A stretch of 64,000 bases of DNA, taken from Bacillus sp. BA3 (GTDB lineage: Bacteria > Bacillota > Bacilli > Bacillales > DSM-1321). The stretch's first letter is position 1; every line of letters begins with the position of its first letter. The position numbers and the translations under genes are program-made. The notes beneath the pieces were generated by a model. That model ran no database searches. It had not been told where the DNA came from and was given only the letters and a program-made list of their open reading frames with translations. The DNA is taken from NCBI GenBank assembly GCA_002835675.1, contig PIZR01000001.1:846075-910074 (forward strand), given 5' to 3'. Of the stretch, positions 37,098-45,187 are shown one piece after another.

Positions 37098-38105
37098 TCA
37101 TTGATTTTCAATAATTCCTTGTTCGGTAAAATAATTCATGGCTCCTGGATGAAAATCGAGTGGAACTTGTTTGGTTGCTTCCTCTATTGAAATATCAGAA
37201 GCAGCCGGATGTGTATGCTGTAGTTCAGGCAGATGTTCATATAATGTTTTCACAAGATTGTATGCATGAGGGTCAGACATTTCCTTGTAGGTTACCAAGA
37301 CGTTTTTAATTGAAATAGTTTGGACATTTTTCTTCATTCCCCTGTATGTATCTCTAGGAATTTCATCATGAGTATAAACTCCATATTGTTTCTGAAGACG
37401 GTCAATGATGTCTCCTGGTATTGGAATGAAAGATAGCTCCATTTGTTTGGATATGAAAGCGATTTCATTATTCGGAATTCCCGAAGAAAAGAAAGCTGCA
37501 TCAATGGTACCATTTCGTAATGCTTCTGCGGATTGTGAAAAAGAAAGATAAGATAAATTCAATTGATCAGTCGGTAAATCAGATTCTAACAATACCCGCT
37601 CTGCAATAAGTCTTGTACCGCTTCCTGCCGTTCCCACACTAATGCGTTTACCAACTAAATCTTCTAAGGAATCCATATCATTTTGTTTAGCAGTAACAAT
37701 TTGAACATAATTGGAATATAGGGCCGTTAAAGCTCTTAACTTGGATTTATCCGTCTCTGGCAAATCCAGTACATCCACTGTGGTAAAACCAATTTCTGCC
37801 CGATGGCGGCTAACCAATTCAGTATTTTCGATGGAAGCATCGGTTACCTGGGTTCCTGACACAGCTCCATTATATTTTTCATACATATTTGATAATCTTT
37901 GTCCTAATGAAAAATAAACACCTGTCATATCTCCAGTCCCAATGATTAGCATCCTATTATTTAAATCCTGTCCTTCAGAAGTTAGTTGACTCTGAATCAA
38001 GGTAGAAGCAGGTTTAGAAATTTCCTGCTGCTCATTCATAAAAGAACATCCTGTCATGAAACAAAATAACAAAGCGACTTTTATAAAGAGTGCTCCATTC
38101 TTCAT
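37098..38105 (-). CDS. TAXI-family solute-binding lipoprotein without TRAP permease
   Basis: 335 residues. Lipobox at F-M-T-G-C (MKNGALFIKVALLFCFMTGC), then a TAXI domain: LIIGTGDMTGVYFSLGQRL and SVGTAGSGTRLIAERVL are the ligand-loop signatures. TAXI proteins normally serve TRAP transporters, yet no TRAP permease is present; instead the gene heads an ABC operon and follows a two-component system. I infer a ligand-presenting co-sensor for the kinase. It is directly downstream of a sigma-54 promoter. Confidence 0.85.
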   Translation of the reverse strand: MKNGALFIKVALLFCFMTGCSFMNEQQEISKPASTLIQSQLTSEGQDLNNRMLIIGTGDMTGVYFSLGQRLSNMYEKYNGAVSGTQVTDASIENTELVSRHRAEIGFTTVDVLDLPETDKSKLRALTALYSNYVQIVTAKQNDMDSLEDLVGKRISVGTAGSGTRLIAERVLLESDLPTDQLNLSYLSFSQSAEALRNGTIDAAFFSSGIPNNEIAFISKQMELSFIPIPGDIIDRLQKQYGVYTHDEIPRDTYRGMKKNVQTISIKNVLVTYKEMSDPHAYNLVKTLYEHLPELQHTHPAASDISIEEATKQVPLDFHPGAMNYFTEQGIIENQ

Positions 38106-38133
38106 CTTGGCCCTCCTTTCTTAATGAATTTAG

Positions 38134-38152
38134 ATGCAAATATCATGCCAAG
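38134..38152 (-). promoter_or_regulatory. Sigma-54 (-24/-12) promoter of the TAXI-ABC operon
   Basis: Minus strand CTTGGCATGATATTTGCAT: -24 GG and -12 GC separated by exactly 10 nt, matching TGGCACG-N4-TTGCW with one change. AAGGAGGG and the TAXI ATG follow about 20-30 nt downstream. The adjacent NtrC-family regulator is the natural activator. Confidence 0.85.
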
Positions 38153-38187
38153 TCGATTTTCTGCTTTAATACGCAAATCCTGCCGAT

Positions 38188-38203
38188 TTTTTGAGTGTTA
38201 CTC
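38188..38203. promoter_or_regulatory. Dyad, possible activator binding site
   Basis: TTGAGT-GTT-ACTCAA, perfect 6-bp arms, about 45 nt upstream of the sigma-54 promoter. Candidate enhancer half for the response regulator. Confidence 0.45.
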
Positions 38204-38204
38204 A

Positions 38205-38257
38205 AGTATAAACCGGCAATTTTTTCCGGTTACACAGAAAAAAATGCCGGTTTATAC
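38205..38257. promoter_or_regulatory. Long inverted repeat: enhancer and/or terminator of the two-component genes
   Basis: GTATAAACCGGCA and TGCCGGTTTATAC are perfect 13-bp arms; the inner A/T arms extend pairing to about 21 bp around a ~10-nt loop. An inner AACCGG-N9-CCGGTT also exists. It lies between the response regulator stop (38268) and the sigma-54 promoter, so it may end the first transcript, serve as upstream activating site, or both. Confidence 0.55.
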
Positions 38258-38267
38258 GATAATCCTG

Positions 38268-39644
38268 TTATTCTCCTTTTGAAATGAGCTTGATTTTATC
38301 ACGAAGGCTTCTTTCGGAAATTTTTAAGATTTGAGCTGTTTTTTGTCGGTGGTTTTTACAATATTGAAGAGTGGCCGTTATGACCTTTTCTTCTATCTCT
38401 TTCATGGAAATGCCAATGGGAATCCTAAAACTGTTAAAATCGTCGTCATTGCCATCCGGCTGGAGAATGAACTTCTGTTCTTGTACATATTGCGGCAAAT
38501 CGGTTTCTTCCATTCTTTTCGAGTTTGATAGGGCCACAGCATATTCTATAATGTTACCAAGCTCACGGACATTCCCAGGGTAATGATAATCCAGTAAAAT
38601 TCGACGTGCGGTTGCCGAGAATGTCTTTTCTTCACGATTCATATCCTTAGCGTGCTTTTTTAAAAAATAATCCATAAGGATCGGTAAATCTTCTTTTCTA
38701 TCTCTTAAAGGCGGCATCGAGATGGGAATGACATTTAGCCTGAAATACAAATCCTCCCTAAATTCCCCTTCCATCACCATTTGCTCCAGGTTTTTATTGG
38801 CTGCACTTATAATCCGGACATCCAATGAGATTTTTGTATTGGATCCCAGTGGCGTCACTTCCCGTTCCTGCAATACCCTTAATAATTTAGCTTGAAGAGG
38901 AAGGGGCATTTCACTAATCTCATCCAGAAAAAGGATGCCTCCATTAGCAGCAACGAATTTCCCTTCCTTCCTCTGAGTTGCACCGGAAAATGCTCCCTTC
39001 TCGTAACCGAATAATTCAGATTCCAGCAGCATCTCAGGAATTGCTGCACAATTGACAATCTGCATGGGATTGTTTTTCCTTCTTCCCAGCGTATGGATGT
39101 TTCGGGCTACAAGCTCCTTACCAGTTCCACTCTCACCCGTGATAAGAACACTGGAATCAATATCTTTCACTCTTTCTATCATTGAGAAAATACGTTGCAT
39201 CGCTTTGCTGTTACCAAGGAAGTTACCGAATCCCTTTTGAATCTCTAATTCTTCATGTAATGTCTCCAATTGATTGGACATCTGTTTGAATTCGGCTGCC
39301 CTCATCAACAGCAAAGAAAGTTCTTCAATATTAATTGGCTTTTCAATATAGTAGTAGGCTCCTTTTTTTATAGCCTCGATGGAAGTTTCAATGGATGAAT
39401 AGGCAGTCATCATGATGACTGTCACGTTAGGTGCTATTTGTTTGGTTTTCTGTAGGACATCAAGTCCACTTTTATTCCCTATTCTCAAATCAAGTAACAC
39501 AATATCAAAGTGCTGATTCTCGATCTTTCGAAGACCCTCATCGGGGTCAGTAGTTGTTACGACTTGATAGGAATCTTCCAATGCAAAGCTAAGAGCGGTG
39601 CAAATAGCAGGTTCATCATCAATCACCAATACATGCATTTTCAT
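38268..39644 (-). CDS. NtrC/DctD-family sigma-54 response regulator
   Basis: 458 residues. Receiver domain (1-~120; phospho-Asp in VLLDLRIGNKSG, switch Lys in YIEKPIN), AAA+ domain (~140-375; GESGTGKE, sigma-54 loop GAFSGA in place of GAFTGA, GGILFLDEISEM) and a C-terminal Fis-type helix-turn-helix (QKTAQILKISERSLRDKI). It starts 24 nt after the kinase gene and should activate the promoter at 38134-38152. Confidence 0.93.
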   Translation of the reverse strand: MKMHVLVIDDEPAICTALSFALEDSYQVVTTTDPDEGLRKIENQHFDIVLLDLRIGNKSGLDVLQKTKQIAPNVTVIMMTAYSSIETSIEAIKKGAYYYIEKPINIEELSLLLMRAAEFKQMSNQLETLHEELEIQKGFGNFLGNSKAMQRIFSMIERVKDIDSSVLITGESGTGKELVARNIHTLGRRKNNPMQIVNCAAIPEMLLESELFGYEKGAFSGATQRKEGKFVAANGGILFLDEISEMPLPLQAKLLRVLQEREVTPLGSNTKISLDVRIISAANKNLEQMVMEGEFREDLYFRLNVIPISMPPLRDRKEDLPILMDYFLKKHAKDMNREEKTFSATARRILLDYHYPGNVRELGNIIEYAVALSNSKRMEETDLPQYVQEQKFILQPDGNDDDFNSFRIPIGISMKEIEEKVITATLQYCKNHRQKTAQILKISERSLRDKIKLISKGE

Positions 39645-39668
39645 ATTACTCCTCCTCTTTCCAGGCTT

Positions 39669-41648
39669 CTATTCGATATATAAAGGTAGTAAAATGGTGA
39701 ATTTCGTTCCTGAATTAGGATAACTCTTCACATGGATATCTCCGTTATTCTCTTTAATTAGCCTATACGATAACGTAAGTCCCAAACCGACTCCCTTTTC
39801 TTTATTTGTGAAAAAAGGTTCGAAAATATGGTACAGTTCCTCCTGTTTCATCCCTTTTCCTGTATCGGATATGGTAATCCGCCCTGTCTTTTCGTTCTCT
39901 TTATCAATGGTGATATTAATGGTCTTTTCCTTTGTTTCTTCAACGGCATGAATCGAATTCAACACCAAGTTAAGAAGTACTTGTTGAATTTGTTGTAAAT
40001 CTATATAAAAAATAAGGTCCTCCTCAATCGTCTGCTCGAAATTTATTTGGTTTTTTTCCATTGTCACCTTATGAAAAGCAAGTAATGATATAAGTTCATG
40101 AGCGTGACAATTGGTAATATTTGGCGGACGCGGGCGTGCATATTCAATTAAATCGGTAACAATCGCATTCAAACGATTAACTTCTGTAGGCAAGTGTTCC
40201 ATTAGAACTTGTCGGAATTGAGGATTATCATATTTACTCGGAAGTAAATCAATGAATGTTTTTATCGATGTCAAAGGATTCCTTATTTCATGTGCGACGC
40301 CTGCAACGAGTTGACCAAGAGCGTGCAGCTTTTCTTGTGTGACCAATTTTTTCTCCAATGTTTTCTTTTCCGTCTCATCACTCATGGAAAGCAAATATCC
40401 GGTTTGTATATCTTCAGAATTGAACATCTTATGCATCGAATATGAAATCATCTTCTGTTCATTTTCCTCATTAAGTACCAAGATCCGAAAAGAACCCGTG
40501 CGATTATTCTCCTTTTGTTCTTGATGTAAAGCTTCGAAATTCTTCATTAATTGTGAATGATTCATAAGATTCAGAATCATTTCCTTGGAAATGTTGAGAA
40601 TGTCCGATGCCTTTGCATTGCAGCTGGTAATCACGAAATCGAGATCGAATGTGATGATTCCATTATTGATATTGTTTAAGATTTGATCTTTAAATGCTTC
40701 AGCGTTAGCGATGTTTTGCCTTTGTTTCTCTAAATCCTTATTTAATAAATGTAATTTTAACGTCTGGTTATGAACGGATTTTTTTAGCTTTTGATTCCAT
40801 ATGTAAATGAATAGTAGGATAAGGGCTACTGCAGTTAAGCTGATAATCAACCAGAATATGAATTGCTCCAGCCTAGCAATTTTTTGATTGGATTGTGGCA
40901 TGACCCATTTATCAATTATCCCATTGATATTCCGGTTTGCTTTAAGTTCTGTCAGTGTATTATCCATCATGAAAAGAAGCGATTGATTCCCTTTTTTTAC
41001 TGCAATCGTATAATCCGCCGGTTCAATGACTTCATCAAGAATGATGTAATTCTTTTCTTGGCGGAATTTTTTTAAATAGAAATCAGCAGTCCATTTGTTT
41101 CCGATGAATACATCTGCACGGTTGTTCAATAATGTTAAAATACCCGAGTATTGATTCGAAACGGTCGTTAAATTTGTATTCCTCATATTGAGAAAAGTAC
41201 TGATTACTGGAGTGTTATGGTCAAGGACAACATGTGAATCACGTAGATCCGTTAACGTATGAATTTCCTGTTTCCTTTTACTAGGAATGATTATTGATTG
41301 GGACATTGTAAAATAGGATTGAGTGAAATCAAGTCGGTTATCTTTTTCGGTATTATAGGTACTTCCAACAATGGCATCAATTGTTCCGTTACTCAAGGCT
41401 TTTTCGGCTTCTTCCATCCTCATCGGAATATATTTGAAATCTACGCCATTATATTTTGCTATTTCCTCCATTAAATCAATATTGATGCCTGTCAGCTCAC
41501 CAGCTTCATTTTCAAATGAAAATGGAGGAAGAGCACTTTCTCCAGCAATTATAAAAGTCTTTTGTTCAGCAAAAACAGCGGGAGACCAAAGCGTTTGAAC
41601 ATAGACTATCATGCAAAATATACTTAGTTTAAACAGCTGCTTTTTAAT
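39669..41648 (-). CDS. Sensor histidine kinase with periplasmic solute-binding and PAS domains
   Basis: About 659 residues. Signal/TM segment, then an extracellular SBP_bac_3 domain (~30-245; LPPFSFENEAGELTGINIDL, YTIAVKKGNQSLLF), a TM helix (FWLIISLTAVALILLFIYIW), a coiled linker, a PAS domain (~325-420), then HisKA (GVAHEIRNPLTSIKTF) and HATPase (LVLNSIHAVEE, DTGKGM, GVGLGLTLS). The first ATG (41612) cuts into the signal peptide; an ATT at 41648 lies 6 nt after GGAGGG and restores a KKQLFKL n-region, so I prefer that start. Confidence 0.88.
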   Translation of the reverse strand: MKKQLFKLSIFCMIVYVQTLWSPAVFAEQKTFIIAGESALPPFSFENEAGELTGINIDLMEEIAKYNGVDFKYIPMRMEEAEKALSNGTIDAIVGSTYNTEKDNRLDFTQSYFTMSQSIIIPSKRKQEIHTLTDLRDSHVVLDHNTPVISTFLNMRNTNLTTVSNQYSGILTLLNNRADVFIGNKWTADFYLKKFRQEKNYIILDEVIEPADYTIAVKKGNQSLLFMMDNTLTELKANRNINGIIDKWVMPQSNQKIARLEQFIFWLIISLTAVALILLFIYIWNQKLKKSVHNQTLKLHLLNKDLEKQRQNIANAEAFKDQILNNINNGIITFDLDFVITSCNAKASDILNISKEMILNLMNHSQLMKNFEALHQEQKENNRTGSFRILVLNEENEQKMISYSMHKMFNSEDIQTGYLLSMSDETEKKTLEKKLVTQEKLHALGQLVAGVAHEIRNPLTSIKTFIDLLPSKYDNPQFRQVLMEHLPTEVNRLNAIVTDLIEYARPRPPNITNCHAHELISLLAFHKVTMEKNQINFEQTIEEDLIFYIDLQQIQQVLLNLVLNSIHAVEETKEKTINITIDKENEKTGRITISDTGKGMKQEELYHIFEPFFTNKEKGVGLGLTLSYRLIKENNGDIHVKSYPNSGTKFTILLPLYIE

Positions 41649-41821
41649 TAAGAGCCCTCCTTCTGTGTCAAAATCCTTGCAGTCAGTGTTTCTCGGCTAA
41701 AACACCATGATAATATACTTCTCCAATAAGGGCTTGAACCCTTTAAAATGCAAAGAATTCTTGACACAATCTAACAATTTCCTACAAAAAGTTGTGTAAT
41801 TCTGTCTTAACAAATAAATTT

Positions 41822-41848
41822 AACCCCAGCAACCTTTGCTGGGGTTTA
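41822..41848. terminator. Bidirectional hairpin terminator
   Basis: AACCCCAGCA / TGCTGGGGTT with T-rich flank, in the gap upstream of the kinase gene. Confidence 0.7.
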
Positions 41849-41907
41849 GGTTAGAGATAGACTTCTTATTTTAAATTAGAAGAAGAGCCAGTTTGCTTTT
41901 TTAAAAA

Positions 41908-42032
41908 ATCCAGTTGATTTCAGAATTTCGCCGCCTGTCTGCCAAGCCTCCTCGAAGCAAGCGTCTGTTTAGACTCTGCTAGCCAGTTATTCGGGCAGGA
42001 GTGTCGCATATTTCTTCAATCTAATGGGGGTT
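41908..42032. repeat. Dispersed repeat family B, copy 1
   Basis: Shares long stretches with 47190-47328: GATTTCAGAA, CTGCCAAGCC, CGAGCGTCTGT (as CAAGCGTCTGT here), CTAGCCAGTT, CGGCAGGAGTGTCGCA (GGGCAGGAGTGTCGCA here) and TTTCTTCAATCTA. No coding potential. Confidence 0.75.
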
Positions 42033-42123
42033 TCATTCTAAAAAAATGAAGGATAAACATGTCTTTCTTTAAAATCATGGTTGGCATTGAGACACTTCGG
42101 AACATATAGATACATTGGCATTT

Positions 42124-42240
42124 TTATGTTAAAGTAATTTCAATTTCAAGGCTTATTAACATTTGCCGTAACGCTCCAAGATGATAAGCTGAGTGGGCAG
42201 TGGTCGCATTTTCATTTGTCAGCCATTTTCCTAAATCGAA
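42124..42240 (-). pseudogene. 3' fragment of a DinB-family gene
   Basis: Minus-strand frame DLGKWLTNENATTAHSAYHL then GALRQMLISLEIEI, stop. It is nearly identical to the C-terminus of the intact DinB gene at 44527-44988 (DLGKWLTNVNATIAHSAYHL). The homology ends abruptly at the 5' side, where a terminator hairpin follows. Confidence 0.85.
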
Positions 42241-42245
42241 ATTTC

Positions 42246-42293
42246 AAAAAAAGCCCAATTTCCCAGTATTAAATTGAGAAATTGGGCTTTTTT
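42246..42293 (-). terminator. Terminator of the YdeI-like gene
   Basis: AAAAAAAGCCCAATTTC / GAAATTGGGCTTTTTT hairpin, 94 nt 3' of the minus-strand stop at 42387. Confidence 0.88.
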
Positions 42294-42386
42294 GTTACTC
42301 GATAAAAGTCCCTATAATGGAATAACACATTATTTTCATTACTTAGTTTCTTTAAGGATCATTACTTTTTTTTCTTATCGAATATA

Positions 42387-42980
42387 CTAATCCTTTAATC
42401 CCTTTCCATTGAGAATATTCTGCATACATTTTTCAACTCTTGACTCTCGAGTTTTAGATTGTTTCGGTTGAGAAAAATGAAGAATGTATGCTCTTTGCCG
42501 TCCCGGGGTCAATGCTTCAAAAGCCGTTTTCAAGGCAGGGATTTCATCGAATTTGTTTTGAAGCTCATCAGGAATAATGAATTCTTCGTTCTTTTTAAAA
42601 TTCACTTCCAAACCGGCTTTTTCAACTTCAATGGCCTCATGAATATAGGCTTTCAGAATGGTTTCCGTTGCTACTATTTCTTGAAGATTGGTGAACCGAA
42701 TCTGACGCGCCCCCTGTACATTCTCCGTTTGTTGGATTAGAATCCCATGGGGATCCTTTAACAAGGCACCTTTGTGAAACAGAAGCGCACAATATTCTTT
42801 AAATCCATGTATTAAAACGATGTTTTTTTTCTCAAACGTGTAACAAGGATGCATCCACTTAAATTCTTCGGTCAGCCCACAGTCAAGAACGATATTTCTC
42901 AGCGTCTCATATTCTTCCTTCCACTTTTTAGCTTTACCTAAAAATTCATCAACCTTAGGATTCATTCTACTATTTGACAT
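42387..42980 (-). CDS. YdeI/OmpD-associated DUF1801-type protein
   Basis: About 197 residues. N-terminal DUF1801 fold (LRNIVLDCGLTEEFKWMHPC, CALLFHKGALLKDPHGILIQ) and a C-terminal YdeI helix (LKTAFEALTPGRQRAYILHF, then KSKTRESRVEKCM-like tail). B. subtilis YdeI is the closest family I recall; its function is unclear. Start ATG 42980 with GAGGAG 9 nt upstream; GTG 42983 is the alternative. Confidence 0.85.
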   Translation of the reverse strand: MSNSRMNPKVDEFLGKAKKWKEEYETLRNIVLDCGLTEEFKWMHPCYTFEKKNIVLIHGFKEYCALLFHKGALLKDPHGILIQQTENVQGARQIRFTNLQEIVATETILKAYIHEAIEVEKAGLEVNFKKNEEFIIPDELQNKFDEIPALKTAFEALTPGRQRAYILHFSQPKQSKTRESRVEKCMQNILNGKGLKD

Positions 42981-43061
42981 CACGGAACACTCCTCTTTCC
43001 GAGCAGTTTGCTTTTCTTATGCGTTAGCTAAAAACTAAAAAACAGGTTCAGAGATTTGATC

Positions 43062-43787
43062 TTACATTTCCTCTAACAATTTATTAAGATCTTCGCCCAT
43101 TTTCGCCCAACCATATTTCGCACCATTGAACGCTTGATCTTCTTTTTCGAATCCTGATTGTTCAAGATGTAAATAGGTTGTTCCATCCTCGTGCTTTAAT
43201 GTCCATGTGACTGTAGTGTTTATCCCGCCACCTACCCAAGTGTAAGATAATCTATAAGGCTCCTCAACTTCAAGAACTTCGGAATCGATAACTAAATTCC
43301 ACTGTTCATTCCGGAACTGAAATTTATGTCCGACGACAGGTTTAATATCATTAGCCATTACCCACTTCGCAAGAGTATTAGCATCCGTTAAGGCGAGCCA
43401 TACCTTCTCGATTGGGCTCTTAAAATTAAAATCTTGTGATACTGTTAAATTCATCTTTTGTTCCTCCTCTAATATTTGGTTTAAAAGCAGCATTCTTTCA
43501 CTCCAGAATTTCCTGTAAAACGATACCCAATCCTCAATTTCCCTCAACGGGGCAGCATTCAGCCGATAACGCGTTTCCCTGCCGATCTTTCTGCTGATTA
43601 CGAGACCAGCCTCTTTAAGGATTGTCAAATGCTTTGAAACCGCAGTACGGCCCATTTCAAAATGTATAGTCAACTCATTGAGTGGCAATTCTTCCACGTC
43701 CGCCAACAAACGTAGCAATTTACGTCTTGTTGGGTCAGCGATGGCTGCATAAATATCACGCTCTTGATTTTTCTCGTTCAAAATCAC
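43062..43787 (-). CDS. ArsR-type regulator fused to an SRPBCC (AHSA1) domain
   Basis: 241 residues. An ArsR winged helix (~8-95: DPTRRKLLRLLADVEELPLN, HFEMGRTAVSKHLTIL) is joined to an AHSA1/START-like domain (~115-240: FKSPIEKVWLALTDANTLAK, LSYTWVGGG, TTYLHLEQSGF). The two are often separate neighbouring genes; here one protein carries both, so the SRPBCC pocket may sense a hydrophobic ligand. No metal-binding Cys of ArsR metal sensors is visible. Two palindromic operators precede it. Confidence 0.88.
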   Translation of the reverse strand: MILNEKNQERDIYAAIADPTRRKLLRLLADVEELPLNELTIHFEMGRTAVSKHLTILKEAGLVISRKIGRETRYRLNAAPLREIEDWVSFYRKFWSERMLLLNQILEEEQKMNLTVSQDFNFKSPIEKVWLALTDANTLAKWVMANDIKPVVGHKFQFRNEQWNLVIDSEVLEVEEPYRLSYTWVGGGINTTVTWTLKHEDGTTYLHLEQSGFEKEDQAFNGAKYGWAKMGEDLNKLLEEM

Positions 43788-43802
43788 CCCCCCTTTTAAT
43801 TG

Positions 43803-43852
43803 GACACCGATTGGTGTCTTTTATTATATGACACCAATTGGTGTCCTGTCAA
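43803..43852 (-). promoter_or_regulatory. Autoregulated promoter with two perfect operators
   Basis: Minus strand: -35 TTGACA (43852-43847), 18-nt spacer, -10 TATAAT (43828-43823). GACACCAATTGGTGTC (43830-43845) fills the spacer, and GACACCGATTGGTGTC (43803-43818) covers the start site. Binding of the ArsR protein would shut the promoter. Confidence 0.88.
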
Positions 43853-44045
43853 TTTTAGTATTGACACATGGTATTTGTTTTATTCTCCTATCATCAAGTA
43901 TATAGGTTCCTTATTTACTAGTTGTTCAATAGATTAAGCTTCAACCTTATTAAATCCTTTTACAACTAAATTTCCCTGTTTGATACAGTACATTTGTTAA
44001 GAAACTAACACTTATACATAAATAACCAATTGTTAGCCGCTTTTT

Positions 44046-44304
44046 TTGCAAAAGATCAGAATCGAAAACGGGCATCCTAAAAAACTTCGTAAGCTTGGAA
44101 GTAAGCAGCGATATATCCTCATTGATAAGCAAAGTGGAAAGAATTTAACCGGCCTCAATATCAGGCAATGCTCTTAATCATTCGCGAGGGCGGAGGTTTA
44201 TTATTCCTTGATTCACTAGACAAATTGGGTAGAGATTATGATCGTATCATTCGAGAAAGGAAGTATATCCCCCGATATCCGAAAGCAGATATGAGACACA
44301 TTTG
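44046..44304 (+). pseudogene. Serine recombinase (resolvase) relic
   Basis: Three frames in turn give resolvase pieces: KKLRKLGSKQRYILIDKQSG, then after an indel PQYQAMLLIIREGGG and LLFLDSLDKLGRDYDRIIRE. The second part matches the catalytic-domain core around D-x-L-D-R-L-G-R. The N-terminal catalytic Ser region and the DNA-binding C-terminus are lost. It is a remnant of a mobile element. Confidence 0.8.
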
Positions 44305-44375
44305 ATAGGAGGAAATCCAGAGGGTGAGGGTGATACGGGGGAATTAATGGTGGACAAATTTTAAATTCTGCTTTC

Positions 44376-44503
44376 AAGTTGATTGGATCGGGTGTTCGAG
44401 ACTTCTGCGGGAAAAGCGTGTCCAAGGAGACCCCGTAGGCGCAAGAGCGCCGAGGAGGCTCCCGGACCGCCCGCGGAAAGCAAGTGCCTGAAGAGGAAAT
44501 CAA
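44376..44503. repeat. Dispersed GC-rich repeat family A, copy 1
   Basis: Contains GATTGGATCGGGTGTTCGAG, CTGCGGGAAAAGC, CCGTAGGCGCAAGAGCGCCG, GCTCCCGGACCGCCCGCGGA and AGAGGAAATCAA. Highly similar to copies at 45443, 49361 (inverted) and, in part, 47053 and 60103. GC-rich and palindromic in an AT-rich setting. Confidence 0.85.
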
Positions 44504-44526
44504 TTACAAACCCTCGATATAATAAA

Positions 44527-44988
44527 TTATTTGTCTATTTCAAGACTTTTTAACATTTGACGAAATGCTCCAAGATGATAAGCTGAGTGGGCAATGGTCG
44601 CATTTACATTTGTCAGCCATTTTCCTAAATCGATTGTATCGATTTCTTTGAAAAGAGTTACATATTCCTTATGTAATCCCTCCCTTATTTCCGTCCATTT
44701 CACCTCATCAACTTGAGCAATGGTCCAGCTTGCGTCCCAGTCTTTTTCAAAGTCTGTGCCACTAATCATTGTTCGGATTACCCATAAATAATACCGTATG
44801 TGGTCTGAGTGAGCAGCAATGGTTGATCCATTTATGGAACGTGAAGCGTCTTCTGCGGTTAAACCATCAAGTGTCCCAAAAATCCCTGTATTCGGTCTTG
44901 AATCTGTATAATAGCTCCCATCATTTCCCGGTCCTTCAAACGTTTCTTTCAAAAGCATTTTTATCGAACTTTTCAACATCTCGCTCAT
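44527..44988 (-). CDS. DinB-family protein
   Basis: About 153 residues, a four-helix bundle of the DinB/YfiT superfamily. It opens MSEMLKSSIKMLLKETFEGP and carries the metal-ligand His residues in AAHSDHIRYYLWV and NATIAHSAYHLGAFRQ. Some members are metal-dependent thiol-S-transferases; this one is unassigned. Start ATG 44988 with GGGGGA upstream. A 3' fragment of a close paralogue lies at 42124-42240. Confidence 0.85.
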   Translation of the reverse strand: MSEMLKSSIKMLLKETFEGPGNDGSYYTDSRPNTGIFGTLDGLTAEDASRSINGSTIAAHSDHIRYYLWVIRTMISGTDFEKDWDASWTIAQVDEVKWTEIREGLHKEYVTLFKEIDTIDLGKWLTNVNATIAHSAYHLGAFRQMLKSLEIDK

Positions 44989-45187
44989 CTCAAATCCCCC
45001 CAATTAATTTAATCGACTTCATTACTTTATAATACACTAAGACAAATCTATAATCGTTTATATTTTGTTAAATTAATCCAAAATTCTAGAAATTTGAAGA
45101 TTCACTCTAGGTATGGATTTTCCTTTTACTTTTAGTGCAGTTATGTACCTTAAATGGAATTTAACGCTGCTCTAAACGTGATAAAAA

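Noticed and set aside
37098-38105. TRAP transporter locus
   Set aside because: Only the TAXI binding protein is present; no DctQ/DctM or fused 4TM-12TM permease is found in the window.
43950-44132. 60-codon minus-strand frame
   Set aside because: Overlaps the resolvase relic on the other strand and has no ribosome site.
44216-44503. 95-codon minus-strand frame rich in Pro and Arg
   Set aside because: Runs through a GC-rich repeat; coding appearance is caused by few stops in GC-rich DNA.
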